Below the pieces are notes generated by a model. It did no database searches. It was not told the DNA's origin and worked only from the letters and a program-made list of their open reading frames with translations. This document shows, one piece after another, positions 32,148-41,691 of a DNA stretch of 57,536 nucleotides. The position numbers were made by a program, and so were the translations under genes. Every line of letters begins with the position of its first letter. Positions within the stretch are counted from its first letter, which is position 1. Location of the stretch: NCBI GenBank assembly GCA_002694745.1, contig NZMY01000012.1:1-57536 (forward strand), given 5' to 3'. The stretch is from Croceicoccus sp. Its GTDB lineage: Bacteria > Pseudomonadota > Alphaproteobacteria > Sphingomonadales > Sphingomonadaceae.

Positions 32148-32822
32148 GTGAGAATCATCGGCGTCTGCAACCAGAAGGGCGGGGTGGGCAAGACCACCAC
32201 CGTCATGAACCTCGCGGCCGCGCTGTCCCGCGCTAACAATGTGCTCGTGGTCGACGTCGACCCGCAGCAGTCCGCAGCACGCTGGGCCGAGCGCGCGGGG
32301 GATGACCTTCCGTTCGACTTCGCCGCCGACGTCGACCCCAACAACATCATGGGATTGCGTGACCTCGACGGATACGACATCGTCCTCGTCGACACACCTG
32401 GCAGCCATGAGAACACCGGCGTTCTCACCGCAGTCCTGCAGGTCGCCGACTTCATCGTCCTGCCGCTCGAAGCGGCCACCATGGCCATCGAGTCCGTCGC
32501 GGACACGCTCGCCGAGCACATCATCCCGACTGGGGTGCCCTACCGACTCCTGCTGAACAAGATCGACACCCGCCGAGGCGGGCGGCGACTCGAGGACTGG
32601 GAAGAGCAGCTCGACACCGTCGAGTTCATCGAAGGACAGATCGGACTCCCGCGGTTCCAGCGTCACATCCGCCTGTCCGCGAGCATCGAGGACGCTCCCT
32701 ACGACGGCAAGGTCGTCACGCAGTACACCGATTCCCGCAAGAACCAAGCAGCGATCTCCGACTACACCAGTGTCGCGTTGGAGCTCACATCGCTGTGGGC
32801 CAACCAGATGAAGGAGGCCTGA
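32148..32822 (+). CDS. parA: ParA partition ATPase (type Ib)
   Basis: A 224-aa, compact Walker ATPase with a deviant P-loop KGGVGKTT at residues 10-17, DVDPQQSA and VDTPGS motifs, and no N-terminal HTH, which is the type Ib form. It moves plasmid copies by ATP-dependent binding to the nucleoid. GTG start with GTGGAGG upstream. parB follows 1 bp later. Confidence 0.9.
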   Translation: MRIIGVCNQKGGVGKTTTVMNLAAALSRANNVLVVDVDPQQSAARWAERAGDDLPFDFAADVDPNNIMGLRDLDGYDIVLVDTPGSHENTGVLTAVLQVADFIVLPLEAATMAIESVADTLAEHIIPTGVPYRLLLNKIDTRRGGRRLEDWEEQLDTVEFIEGQIGLPRFQRHIRLSASIEDAPYDGKVVTQYTDSRKNQAAISDYTSVALELTSLWANQMKEA

Positions 32823-32823
32823 C

Positions 32824-33423
32824 GTGGCACGCCAGGATCTCGGAAAACTCACCCGCCGCGCCGTGCCGACGCCGGCTCCCGCAGAACCCGTGGAGCCCAC
32901 CGTCGACCAGGCTCCGCCCACCGAGCCCGTCCCTGCAGCGGCGGTCGAACCTGCGGCCGCTCCTGCGAAGAAGCAGGCGCCGCGCAAGCAGCCGACTCGC
33001 ACGACCCGCGCGGAGGACGAAGACGGGGGAGAGGGGGAGGAGCGGGAGACCGCGACCAAGGGCGTCCCTGTCCACCTTCCGGTCCCGCTGAACGACCGAC
33101 TGCAGGCGTACATGGCCAAGACGCGCAAGAGCCACCAGACGGTCCTCCTGGACGCCGTCTCGGCCACCTATAAGCGTCTTCCTGAACTGATCCGCCAGGC
33201 CACCGCCGGCGGAGAAGAGACTGACGAGGACTGGACGGATCTGTTCAACCGGCAGAAGCGTCCCGCCCCCGTCACTGATGCGGGGCCTCGCGTCAAGCAC
33301 ACCGTGCGCGTTGCCCCGTCGTACCGCGCGATCCTCGATCGCGTCACCGCTGAACTCGATGCTCCCTCCCGGAACTTCGTCATCATCACCGCCTACGAGG
33401 CATTCCTTCCGCCTCTCGAATAG
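32824..33423 (+). CDS. parB: ParB-type centromere-binding protein with two RHH-like segments
   Basis: A 199-aa protein. Residues 1-75 are a disordered Pro/Ala/Arg-rich tail that could stimulate ParA. Two ribbon-helix-helix-like modules follow: GVPVHLPVPLNDRLQAYM to about 125, and VKHTVRVAPSYRAILDRV to the C-terminus. This layout fits type Ib ParB proteins such as that of pCXC100. Next to parA and the phased array it is the obvious array-binding partner. Confidence 0.75.
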   Translation: MARQDLGKLTRRAVPTPAPAEPVEPTVDQAPPTEPVPAAAVEPAAAPAKKQAPRKQPTRTTRAEDEDGGEGEERETATKGVPVHLPVPLNDRLQAYMAKTRKSHQTVLLDAVSATYKRLPELIRQATAGGEETDEDWTDLFNRQKRPAPVTDAGPRVKHTVRVAPSYRAILDRVTAELDAPSRNFVIITAYEAFLPPLE

Positions 33424-33468
33424 ACGGTGCGGTGTCCAGCTACAGCAGAAGACCAGCTGTCGCGACAG

Positions 33469-33486
33469 CGGTATATGAGACACTCA
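33469..33486. repeat. 18-mer shared with tadC (copy 1)
   Basis: CGGTATATGAGACACTCA, identical to 38264-38281. It lies 56 bp before the first Tad gene, next to the palindrome CTGTCGCGACAG (33457-33468). Confidence 0.5.
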
Positions 33487-33541
33487 CCGAACTGCTTAGA
33501 CACCTACGCCACATCCGCCCACGTTGAAGGACTGACTTCCA

Positions 33542-34234
33542 ATGACCACCACCACTGACCGCAAGAGCAAGCGCACGAAAGACACCACCGAGCAGGGCGA
33601 GCAGAAGCAAGGACTCACTCCTGCAGTCCTGCAGCCGACGAAGTCTCGCCGGCGCCCCGCGATCATCGCCCTCGGCATCGCGCTTGTCCTCCTCGGCGGA
33701 ATCGGCGTGTGGTGGGTCACCACGAACCTCACCCGCACCGTCAGCGTCATGGCGACCAGCGTCGATGTCTCACGCGGGGAGACGATCACCACAGACGACC
33801 TCACGACCATCCAGCTCGCCGGCGGGCAGCAGGTCGACGCCGTCTCCGCCGCGGATGCCGCCGACCTCGTCGGAACCACCGCGCTGGTCGACCTGCCCGC
33901 TGGCACCCTCATCACGTCGGCCAACACCGGCGACACCCTCGCGGTGCCGTCCGGCTCCTCGATCGTGGGCGTCACGCTCACCCAGGCGCAGATGCCCGGC
34001 TACCAGCTCGCAGCAGGCGACAACGTCCGTGTCGTCGAGACCCCCGTCACTCAGGGCGACCCGCCCGTCGAAACCCCCAAGAGCTTCGACGCCACGGTGT
34101 TCACCGCCACCTACGACACTGAGACCCAGGTGTGGGTTGTCGACCTGGTCGTGCCGAACCGTGAAGCACCCGACATCGCCGCTCGTGCCGCCACCGGCCG
34201 TGTCGCGCTGGTCATCGACTCGACGGGGGAGTGA
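33542..34234 (+). CDS. CpaB/RcpC-like Tad pilus protein (SAF domain)
   Basis: A 230-aa protein. A Lys-rich cytoplasmic N-terminus, one TM (about 38-60), then a SAF domain (about 70-130: VDVSRGETITTDDL, then LVDLPAGTLIT). CpaB proteins sit in the periplasm or cell wall of Tad systems and guide the pilus. First gene of the Tad locus, with GAAGGA upstream of the ATG. Confidence 0.75.
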   Translation: MTTTTDRKSKRTKDTTEQGEQKQGLTPAVLQPTKSRRRPAIIALGIALVLLGGIGVWWVTTNLTRTVSVMATSVDVSRGETITTDDLTTIQLAGGQQVDAVSAADAADLVGTTALVDLPAGTLITSANTGDTLAVPSGSSIVGVTLTQAQMPGYQLAAGDNVRVVETPVTQGDPPVETPKSFDATVFTATYDTETQVWVVDLVVPNREAPDIAARAATGRVALVIDSTGE

Positions 34235-34240
34235 CCCCGC

Positions 34241-35068
34241 ATGGCGATCATCTTCCTTGCCAGCGCGTCCGGCGCCCCCGGCGTGACCACCGCCGCCGGC
34301 GCCCTGGCCCTCAACTGGTCCAAGCCCGTGATCCTCGTCGAGGCTGACACCACCAAGACCAGCAGCATCATCCCCGGACTCATCCGCGGGCAGGTCTACC
34401 ACAGCACCGGACTGACCGAAGCGGCCGTCGCAGACCAGTACGGCGCTCTGACCCCTGACAAGCTCTGGGAGCAGACCGTCGAGCTCAGCCCCCGCTCAGT
34501 GCTCATCCCCGGCTTCAAGAGCCTGCAGGGCGCCGCCGGCGCGGGCCCCCACTTCTGGCGGGCACTGCTCGACGCGCTGCGACCCTACGAGTCCGCCGGT
34601 TACGACATCCTCGTCGACGGCGGGCGCCCCCACGTCAACGACCCTCGTCTCCCGCTACTGCGCGAGGCGGACAGCATCACCCTGTTCACCGATCGCACGT
34701 TGCCCTCCGTGGCAGCCGTGCTCGCACACTGGCGATCCCTCGACGAGAACCGCAACACCGTCCCCGAGTGGCTGCTGAACACGCTCAACGAGATCGGGCA
34801 CGCCAGCTACGTGGATCTCCTCGTTACCGAACGCTCCACCACGCAGGAGACCTGGCCTCTCAAGACCGTCACCAAGCAGATCGGCATGAACCTGCTGGGC
34901 ACCATCCCCTGGGATCCGAAGGGCGCCGCTATCTACTCGGTCGGCGCACCCACCCTCGGTGCCCAGCGCACCCCCTACTCGCGGGCCATCGGCGCACTGC
35001 TGCACAGCTACAGCGATGTCCTCAACACCCGCACATACACAACCACCGACTGGGAGGGACAGCAGTGA
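34241..35068 (+). CDS. TadZ/CpaE-like ParA-superfamily protein
   Basis: A 275-aa protein. SASGAPGVTTAA near residues 8-19 occupies the P-loop position but lacks the conserved lysine pattern of active ATPases, as in many TadZ proteins that only position the apparatus. DGGRPHVND replaces the Walker B region. Placed between CpaB and CpaF, and overlapping cpaF by GTGA. Confidence 0.75.
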   Translation: MAIIFLASASGAPGVTTAAGALALNWSKPVILVEADTTKTSSIIPGLIRGQVYHSTGLTEAAVADQYGALTPDKLWEQTVELSPRSVLIPGFKSLQGAAGAGPHFWRALLDALRPYESAGYDILVDGGRPHVNDPRLPLLREADSITLFTDRTLPSVAAVLAHWRSLDENRNTVPEWLLNTLNEIGHASYVDLLVTERSTTQETWPLKTVTKQIGMNLLGTIPWDPKGAAIYSVGAPTLGAQRTPYSRAIGALLHSYSDVLNTRTYTTTDWEGQQ

Positions 35069-36690
35069 GCGACTCCACGCCCGACCCTGCAGACCTGGGC
35101 AACATCCCGTTCTTCACCGCGCCAGCACCGGCCACCGCGCCGGCACCGGCAACACCGCAGGCACCAACGACCGCACCGGCCGACACGGGCCTGCGCAACC
35201 TGGGACACGCCGCCGCGCACCTGACCCGTGCGGCGCAGCGGAACGCTCCGGCCGAAGCCGCCCCCACGACACCTGCTGCTCCGATCGTGCCGACACCGCC
35301 CTCCACCCCCGAACGGCCTGCACCCGAGGTCACTCCGCAAACCACCCTCGACGCGCGCAGCGATCTGCCCTGGGCCGACATCGCCGCCATTCGCGACGAG
35401 GTCTCCCGTGAGCTCGCCGCGGTATTCAGCGAGTCCATGGACATCACTGCCGAGCAGCGCGAGCAGACAGCGCAGGACCACATCGTTGACCGGGTCCGAG
35501 CTCGCGTCGACGACCAGACCCGACGCCCCGGCGAGGGCCGCTGGCCGGCGCCGATGCAGACCGCGATCCGGCAGGCCGTCTTCGACCAGCTGTTCCGCCT
35601 GGGTCGGCTGCAGCCGCTCGTCGACGAGCCCGACGTTGAGAACATCCACATCAACGGGTTCGACGACGTCTGGATCTCCTACGCGGACGGCCGCGTGGTC
35701 AAGTACCAGTACCCGATCGCCGAGAATGACCGTGAGCTCGAGCGAGAGATCAACCTGCTCGCCGCCCGCTCGGGTGAGGGCGGACGATCGTTCACGAGCG
35801 CCCGGCCGCGACTGCACATGGACCTGCCCGGCGGAGCGCGCCTGGCAGCGATCGCCGAACCCGTCGCCACCCGCCCCACGATCGTCATCCGTATCCACCG
35901 CCTCGTCGACGTCACCCTCGACCAGCTCGTGGAGCGCGGCACCATCACCCGCCAGGCGGCAGCCTTCCTCCGCGCGGCCGTCATCGCCGGGGTCTCCGTC
36001 GTCACCAGCGGCTTCCCCGGCGCAGGCAAGACCACACTGCTGCGCGCGCTCGCCGACTGCATCCCGGCCGAGGAGAAGATCGTCACAATCGAGATGGAGC
36101 GTGAGCTCTACCTTCACAAGATCAACGACCGCCACCCTCGAGTGGTCTCGCTCGAGGCGAAGCCGGGGGAGGGGGAGCGTGGCGCCGATGGGCGGCTGCC
36201 TGGTGAGATCACCCCCGAAGACCTGGTCTACGACACCCTCCGACTGGACACGCAGCGCTTCATCGTTGGTGAGGTCCGCGGGCCTGAGATCTACGCCATG
36301 ATGCAGGCCATGCAGTCCGGTGTCGGGTCGCTGTCCACTCTGCACGCCGCCAGCGCAGACGACTCGATCGACCGCATGTCGGCGCTGATGCTGTCGCGCG
36401 GCAACAACACGACCCCCGTGTACGCCTACCGGATGATCGAGCAGAACATCAAGATCGTGGTGCAGATCTCGAAGATCATCGACCCCGCTACCGGCAAGCC
36501 CCGCCGCGTCGTCACCGAGATCGCCGAGATCCTGCCCGGCGAGGAGCAGAACAACTCCCGCCCTGTGGCTTCTCAGGTGTTCCGCTTCGACCGATCCACC
36601 GGCAGCCTCATCACCGCTGACATGCCATCGCCGCGGCTCCTCGAGGAGCTCAAGTTCTACGGCTTCGATCCCGCGAACCTGGGAGTGTGA
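35065..36690 (+). CDS. tadA: TadA/CpaF secretion ATPase
   Basis: 541 aa from the GTG in a GTGA overlap. The N-terminal about 100 residues are a Pro/Ala-rich tail, then the ATPase N-domain. Walker A GFPGAGKTT near residue 320, Walker B RFIVGEVRGPE near 408, and the STLHA His-box near 428 define the GspE/VirB11 family. It powers pilin assembly. Confidence 0.9.
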   Translation: MSDSTPDPADLGNIPFFTAPAPATAPAPATPQAPTTAPADTGLRNLGHAAAHLTRAAQRNAPAEAAPTTPAAPIVPTPPSTPERPAPEVTPQTTLDARSDLPWADIAAIRDEVSRELAAVFSESMDITAEQREQTAQDHIVDRVRARVDDQTRRPGEGRWPAPMQTAIRQAVFDQLFRLGRLQPLVDEPDVENIHINGFDDVWISYADGRVVKYQYPIAENDRELEREINLLAARSGEGGRSFTSARPRLHMDLPGGARLAAIAEPVATRPTIVIRIHRLVDVTLDQLVERGTITRQAAAFLRAAVIAGVSVVTSGFPGAGKTTLLRALADCIPAEEKIVTIEMERELYLHKINDRHPRVVSLEAKPGEGERGADGRLPGEITPEDLVYDTLRLDTQRFIVGEVRGPEIYAMMQAMQSGVGSLSTLHAASADDSIDRMSALMLSRGNNTTPVYAYRMIEQNIKIVVQISKIIDPATGKPRRVVTEIAEILPGEEQNNSRPVASQVFRFDRSTGSLITADMPSPRLLEELKFYGFDPANLGV

Positions 36691-36691
36691 G

Positions 36692-37558
36692 ATGACTACC
36701 GCAACCCTCGCTCTGTGCATCATCGTCGCGGTGGCCGGCGCGATCCTGGTCATCCTCAGCGCCGCCCATAAGCCCAGCACCAGTGGGCTGCCCACGCGCA
36801 GCGCACTTCGCGGGAAGGCGACACGCGACTTCACCCGCACGCAGCAGATCCAGCTCGTCGGCGGCGCCGCGGTCGGTCTGGTGTTCGCGCTGATCACCGG
36901 ATGGTGGCTGCTCGTGATCGCGGTGCCCGTCGCCGCTGTCGGCCTGCCATGGCTGCTGCAGAAGGGCCCCGAGGAGAACACGATCGCCAAGCTCGACGCC
37001 CTCGAGTCCTGGACCCGCAGCCTCGCCGGCCTCACCGTCTCCGGTGCCGGCCTCGAACGCACCATCGCCGCATCGCTGAGCAGCTGCCCCGAAGCGATCC
37101 GCCCACAGGTCACGCAGCTCGTCGCGCGCATCAACGCCCGGTGGACCACCACCGCGGCGCTGCAGGCGTTTGCCGACGATCTCAACGACGAGACCGCGGA
37201 CGTGCTCGTGATGCATCTTCTCCGCAAGGCCGAGCTCCGCGGCTCCGGTCTCGCCGCCTCGCTCGAGGATCTCGCCAAGAGCATCTTCGAGCGGGTCAAG
37301 ATGCGCCGACAGATCGAAGCCGACCGCGCCACCCCGCGCAACGAGGCCAGGTTCGTCGTCTACTTCACCGTCGCGCTGCTCGTACTTCTGGTCCTCGCCC
37401 AGCAGTACTCCGCCCCCTACGGCACCCCGATCGGTCAACTCCTGTTCGCCGCGTACCTCGTCAGCTACGCCCTCGTACTGCTGTGGATGCGACGCATCAG
37501 CCGCGGCGTGCCGGCACCCCGTCTGCTCGTTGCCTCCGAGAAAGCTGGTGAGAAGTGA
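36692..37558 (+). CDS. tadB: TadB-like inner-membrane platform protein
   Basis: A 288-aa protein with an N-terminal pair of TMs (1-20 and 50-85) and a GspF-type core with TMs near 220-240 and 250-270. The start is 1 bp after the cpaF stop. TadB and TadC form the membrane platform turned by TadA. Confidence 0.8.
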   Translation: MTTATLALCIIVAVAGAILVILSAAHKPSTSGLPTRSALRGKATRDFTRTQQIQLVGGAAVGLVFALITGWWLLVIAVPVAAVGLPWLLQKGPEENTIAKLDALESWTRSLAGLTVSGAGLERTIAASLSSCPEAIRPQVTQLVARINARWTTTAALQAFADDLNDETADVLVMHLLRKAELRGSGLAASLEDLAKSIFERVKMRRQIEADRATPRNEARFVVYFTVALLVLLVLAQQYSAPYGTPIGQLLFAAYLVSYALVLLWMRRISRGVPAPRLLVASEKAGEK

Positions 37559-38436
37559 ACCTCGCACTAATCGTCCTCCCTGGCCTCGTCCTGGGGCTCG
37601 GCTTCGCGCTGGTCATCGCCGCACTGGTGCCCACCCAGCCCAGCCTCTCCGCAGCGCTCGATCGGATCGGCACCACCACCGTCGCCGCCGACCCCGCCTA
37701 CGCCGCCACCCTTGAGAACCGGGTAGGCTCAGCCGTCCTCCGTCGCGTCGGCGACAGCCCCTCGCTCAAGATCCCCACCCGCGATCTGCGCCTGATCGGC
37801 ATGAGCGTCAACCGGTTCCTGTACCAGAAGGTGCTCTCCGCCGGCCTCGGCCTCATCGCCCCCATCGCGATCGGACTGATCTTCCAAGTCCTCGGCCTGA
37901 CCGCGTTCTACATCCCCGCACTGTTCGGCATCCCCCTCGCCATCGGCGGCTGGTACCTGCCCAACCTGCTCGTCCGCGACCAAGCCGAAGCCGCCCGCAA
38001 GGAGTTCTCCCGCTCGGTCGCCGTCTACATGGAGCTCGTCGGATCCGAACGCATCAGCGGCGCCCCTCCCGGCAAAGCCCTCGAGTCCGCAGCCCAAGTC
38101 GGACGCAACTGGGCCTTCGTCCGTATCCGCCAAACCCTCACCGAAGCCCGCTACGCCGGTACCGCCCCCTGGGACGCGCTCGAGCAGCTCTCCGTCGAGA
38201 TCAACGTCCCCGACCTGGGTGAAATCGCCAAGGTGATCAGGCTCTCAGGGGAGCAAGGAGCATCGGTATATGAGACACTCAGGGCACGGGGGCAGAACCT
38301 CCGGGACCGACTTCTGAATGACGAAGTGACGGAGGCGAACAAAGCAACCAACAAGATGACCATCCCGATGACCCTCACCGGCGTCCTCTTCATGCTCCTC
38401 CTCGGCACACCGTTCGTTCTCAACGCTTTCTTCTGA
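37555..38436 (+). CDS. tadC: TadC-like inner-membrane platform protein
   Basis: A 293-aa protein; GTG start overlapping tadB. TMs near 1-20, 95-115, 118-135 and 275-293 surround a helical GspF domain (DLGEIAKVIRLSGEQGASVYETLRA, given here by its ends D217 and A241 approximately). It contains the second copy of the 18-mer found upstream of cpaB. Confidence 0.8.
   Translation: MNLALIVLPGLVLGLGFALVIAALVPTQPSLSAALDRIGTTTVAADPAYAATLENRVGSAVLRRVGDSPSLKIPTRDLRLIGMSVNRFLYQKVLSAGLGLIAPIAIGLIFQVLGLTAFYIPALFGIPLAIGGWYLPNLLVRDQAEAARKEFSRSVAVYMELVGSERISGAPPGKALESAAQVGRNWAFVRIRQTLTEARYAGTAPWDALEQLSVEINVPDLGEIAKVIRLSGEQGASVYETLRARGQNLRDRLLNDEVTEANKATNKMTIPMTLTGVLFMLLLGTPFVLNAFF
38264..38281. repeat. 18-mer shared with the cpaB upstream region (copy 2)
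   Basis: CGGTATATGAGACACTCA, identical to 33469-33486, inside tadC and about 175 bp upstream of promoter box 7. Confidence 0.5.
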
Positions 38437-38455
38437 AAGGTTGTTTATCCACCGA

Positions 38456-38488
38456 TGTCCGCGAAGGCTCCAAACCGGGGCCTATACC
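38456..38488 (+). promoter_or_regulatory. TGTCCGCGAA/CCTATACC promoter box 7
   Basis: TGTCCGCGAA (38456-38465) and TATACC (38483-38488), 17-bp spacer. It gives the pilin and minor-pilin genes a promoter separate from the upstream assembly genes. Confidence 0.75.
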
Positions 38489-38537
38489 TAGTAGACCAAG
38501 CACCACCCACCCAGAGAGAGAAAGGAACCAGGATCCT

Positions 38538-38732
38538 ATGTCGACCCTGAGCCGAGAGTTCCTGTCCCGCATGCGCGGGCGGGCAGCTCGCTTCACCGAA
38601 GAGCCCGAACGTGGCTCCATCACCCTCGAGCAGGTCATCTGGACCGCCGGGATCGCGCTCGCCGCGGTGGCCGTCGTGGCGATCATCGTCACCGCGATCA
38701 ACGCCTACGCCGGTCAGATCCCCACCGGCTGA
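38538..38732 (+). CDS. Flp-type major pilin
   Basis: A 64-aa protein. A basic leader ends in G, followed by S-I-T-L-E: cleavage after the glycine leaves a Glu at +5, the classic prepilin rule. A 25-residue hydrophobic helix follows. AAAGGA sets the start. Likely the main pilus subunit, cleaved by the peptidase at 45,019. Confidence 0.8.
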   Translation: MSTLSREFLSRMRGRAARFTEEPERGSITLEQVIWTAGIALAAVAVVAIIVTAINAYAGQIPTG

Positions 38733-38747
38733 AAGAGCCACCCGCAG

Positions 38748-39161
38748 ATGGTCCGCACCACCAACCCCGGTCACCGGCAGCGCCTCAGAGAAGCGCTCGC
38801 CGGTGATCGGGGTGCGGCCACGCTGCAGAACACGATCATCGCCCCGGTACTGCTGCTCGTCCTCGCGGTCTTCCTGCACCTGGGCATCATCCTTCACGCC
38901 AACAACCTCGCCCACGCCGCCGCCACCAGCGCCTACAACGCCGCCCGCGCCTACAACGCCAGCGGAACAGACGGCTCCACCGCCGGCCTCGCTGTCCTGA
39001 ACCAGTCCGGCTCACCGATCAGCGGCGCGTCCGTCGCGGTCGACCGCGGCGCCAACACCGTGACAGTGACCGTCACCGGCAACGCCCCCTCCTTCGTCCC
39101 CGGACTGACCACCAACATCGACGTCACCGTGACCGGCCCCACTGAAAGGTGGGTCAACTGA
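38748..39161 (+). CDS. TadE-like minor pilin
   Basis: A 137-aa protein. DRG followed by AATLQ and a hydrophobic helix (about 23-47) is a prepilin-like site with Gln instead of Glu at +5. The rest is Ala/Thr/Val-rich beta structure. Typical TadE-like pseudopilin. Confidence 0.75.
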   Translation: MVRTTNPGHRQRLREALAGDRGAATLQNTIIAPVLLLVLAVFLHLGIILHANNLAHAAATSAYNAARAYNASGTDGSTAGLAVLNQSGSPISGASVAVDRGANTVTVTVTGNAPSFVPGLTTNIDVTVTGPTERWVN

Positions 39162-39610
39162 TGCGCACCATCCGCACCCTCATTGCCAAGCTCCGCGACG
39201 ACCGCGGCTCCGCCGGCCTCGAGATCGCCATCCTCGCCCCGGCCCTCGCCGCCGTGCTCGTGCTGCTCGCAGCTTCCGGACGTCTCGCTCTGGCCGGCAA
39301 TGCCGTCGAGTCCGCAGCGTCAGCCGCAGCTCGCGAAGCCTCGCTCGCGCGCACCACAGCCGAGGCGCAGGAAGCCGCCGAAGACATGGCGCGGATCTCG
39401 ATGGAACAGTCCGGCGTCAACTGCACCACCCTCTCCGTCAACATCGACGCCTCTGGCCTGAGCGCCCCGATCGGGACCACCGGCCGAGTCAGTGCGACCG
39501 TCTCCTGCACCGTCGCACTCAGCGACGCCGCCATGATCGGCCTCCCCGGCACCCGCGACCTCACAGGCACCGCTGCTTCTCCGGTCGACGCCTACAGGGA
39601 GCGGCGATGA
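39161..39610 (+). CDS. TadE/TadG-like minor pilin
   Basis: 149 aa from the ATG in a TGATG overlap. DRG then SAGLE gives cleavage with Glu at +5, followed by a hydrophobic helix and a soluble domain with a likely disulfide pair (CTT, then SCT). Confidence 0.75.
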   Translation: MRTIRTLIAKLRDDRGSAGLEIAILAPALAAVLVLLAASGRLALAGNAVESAASAAAREASLARTTAEAQEAAEDMARISMEQSGVNCTTLSVNIDASGLSAPIGTTGRVSATVSCTVALSDAAMIGLPGTRDLTGTAASPVDAYRERR

Positions 39611-40017
39611 AAACCATGATCCAGAGGCTCCAAGCCAAGTTCCGTGACGACAAGGGCGTCGCGACGATCTACTTCGTCATCATGACCGTCGCGTTCCTCG
39701 CGATCGTCGGACTCGTCGTCGACGGCGCCGGCAAGGTGCAAGCCAACCAGCAGGCCTACACCACCGCAGCCAGTGCCGCCCGAGCCGCAGCGAACGCGGT
39801 CAGCGGCCAAGCGATCATCGACGGCACCACCGCGATCGACAGCAACCGAGCCGTCAGCGCCGCCAACGGCTACCTCGCCGCCGCTGGCGTCGGAGGAAGC
39901 GTCGCCGTCAGCGGCGACCGCATCACCGTCACCGTCGACACCGACTACTCGGCAACCTTCCTCCCCGTGCCGTTCCCCGTCCAAGCCACAGCCACCGCAG
40001 AGCTGATCACCCAATAG
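39607..40017 (+). CDS. TadG-like pilus assembly protein
   Basis: A 136-aa protein; ATGA overlap. DKG then VATIYF and a hydrophobic helix, but Tyr at +5, so it may stay membrane-anchored rather than being processed, as for TadG-like N-termini. The C-terminal part is beta-rich. Confidence 0.7.
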   Translation: MKTMIQRLQAKFRDDKGVATIYFVIMTVAFLAIVGLVVDGAGKVQANQQAYTTAASAARAAANAVSGQAIIDGTTAIDSNRAVSAANGYLAAAGVGGSVAVSGDRITVTVDTDYSATFLPVPFPVQATATAELITQ

Positions 40018-40027
40018 GAGCCCCACC

Positions 40028-40639
40028 ATGAGCATCAAGCGCCTCGCCATCGCCGGCATCATCGCCGCCGCACTGACGCTGACCGCATGCACGGGCACCG
40101 GCAACCAGAACCCCACCGCCAGCCCCACAGACACCCCGACCCCCACGCCTACCGCCAGCAACGCACAGGTTCCGCCGCCGGCGAGCGAGGATGAGGCGAT
40201 CACCGCAGCGGAGACCGTGCTGACCCAGTACTTCGTCACACGGGGCGAGGTCAACGCAGCTGGTGGTACCGATACTGCGCCGCTTGAGGCGTGGGCGACC
40301 GGGCGAGCTCTCGAGGTCGCTGTCAACGATGCAGCTGGCATCGCAGAGGGGCCGATTCTCAACGTCGACCAGGTGAACGTCGAAGGCCCCGCAACCACAG
40401 AGGGAGCGATCAAGTACGAAACGGTTGCTTCCTACGGGCAGGAGTGGGAAGGCATCGAGAACGGTCTTGTCACGATCAATGCCTGCCAGGACGCGAGCGA
40501 GTACAAGGTCTGGGCTAGCGACGGGTCGGAGGCCATGCGCCCCGAAGCTCGCAGCACCTTCGACTACCAGGTCGTCTACGACAGCGAGAGCGAGACCTGG
40601 CTGGTTTACAACCTGATCAGTCTGGGGGAGAGCTGCTGA
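40028..40639 (+). CDS. secreted lipoprotein of the Tad locus
   Basis: A 203-aa protein. Lipobox LTAC with the lipid-bearing Cys at residue 21, then a Thr/Pro-rich spacer and an NTF2-like alpha/beta domain. It probably sits on the outer face of the membrane around the pilus. GGAG upstream. Confidence 0.7.
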   Translation: MSIKRLAIAGIIAAALTLTACTGTGNQNPTASPTDTPTPTPTASNAQVPPPASEDEAITAAETVLTQYFVTRGEVNAAGGTDTAPLEAWATGRALEVAVNDAAGIAEGPILNVDQVNVEGPATTEGAIKYETVASYGQEWEGIENGLVTINACQDASEYKVWASDGSEAMRPEARSTFDYQVVYDSESETWLVYNLISLGESC

Positions 40640-40658
40640 CCGTAGCTCGGGAGATCGC

Positions 40659-41675
40659 ATGCTGAAACGACTAGTCACCGCCCTTGCCTCGATCGCCTTG
40701 ATCGCAGGCACCTTGATGGCCACGGCTGCGCCTGCTAATGCTGCCGGTGGTGTTTGGTGTGACCCGGAGTCTTCGCGTTGCTACCTCACGATCTCGATAC
40801 CTTCGGATCCGGCGCCGAACCCGGACAGCAACGGGTGGACCCCTGGCGCACCGACCTGCTACTACGAGAACTCGCAGTCTGGCCTTCTGCAGCTGGGCTG
40901 GACCGAGGATCAGATTCGAGTGTTCGAGGGCGGCACCTACCAGCGCTTCTACGCGATCATCGACTGCGGTGGATCCGACTCGTACTGGTCGAACACGCGG
41001 CAGTGCTACGTCTTTATGAAGGACGGCGTATGGCCGGCCCGCCCGCCGGGCTACTCGCAGGAGGCCGGCTACTACGGCTGCATCATGTTCAACCCGACGC
41101 CCGGTGGATCGCCGGGCCTGGGCACGGAGAGCAACTTCTGGGGTGAGACGGTCCCGCCGGGGCTGCGGGTGCTCACTCCGGGTGCCGCTGCTCAACAGCT
41201 CATCTCCACGTTCGCCCTGCGCGGCATCGACATCGGCATGGCTCCCGAGGTCAACCCGGAATGGGGTCACCGTCGCGGCTACGTCGGGGTGCCGATCTGG
41301 CTCTGGGTCAACAACCCCGAGCCCCTGACCTGGGGCCCCTATACGGAGACCGCGACGCTGGGTGGGCAGACGATCACGGCGACCGCTCAGGCCACGTCCG
41401 TTCGCTGGCAGATGGGCGACGGCGCGTCGACGACCTGCGGCAACACCGGCACCCCGTACAACGTCGGCTACGGCATGACGACGTCGCCGACCTGCGGTTA
41501 CCAGTACACGTCGACCTCGAGCCGGAACCCCGGCGATCGCTTCACGGTCACGGCCACGACGAACTGGACCGTGACGTGGACCTCTCTCGCCGGCCCCGGC
41601 GGCACCATCAACCTGACCACCAACAGCGCAGTCGACCTCGAGGTCAACGAGCTGCAGACGGTCATCGTCCCCTGA
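40659..41675 (+). CDS. secreted protein of the Tad locus
   Basis: A 338-aa protein. Signal peptide 1-28 (ANA-A cleavage), several cysteine pairs (WCDP, RCYL, TCYY, DCGG) and a C-terminal beta-sandwich with PKD-like features (NPGDRFTVTATTNWTVTW). Possibly a surface or adhesin-like component encoded with the pilus. Specific family not recognised. Confidence 0.65.
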   Translation: MLKRLVTALASIALIAGTLMATAAPANAAGGVWCDPESSRCYLTISIPSDPAPNPDSNGWTPGAPTCYYENSQSGLLQLGWTEDQIRVFEGGTYQRFYAIIDCGGSDSYWSNTRQCYVFMKDGVWPARPPGYSQEAGYYGCIMFNPTPGGSPGLGTESNFWGETVPPGLRVLTPGAAAQQLISTFALRGIDIGMAPEVNPEWGHRRGYVGVPIWLWVNNPEPLTWGPYTETATLGGQTITATAQATSVRWQMGDGASTTCGNTGTPYNVGYGMTTSPTCGYQYTSTSSRNPGDRFTVTATTNWTVTWTSLAGPGGTINLTTNSAVDLEVNELQTVIVP

Positions 41676-41691
41676 CCCCCAAGGAGGCATC

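Noticed and set aside
31210-32151. Long plus-strand ORF across the region before parA
   Set aside because: It overlaps the end of the sigma-like gene, has a Pro/Arg/His-rich low-complexity translation and crosses the phased array and the parA promoter.
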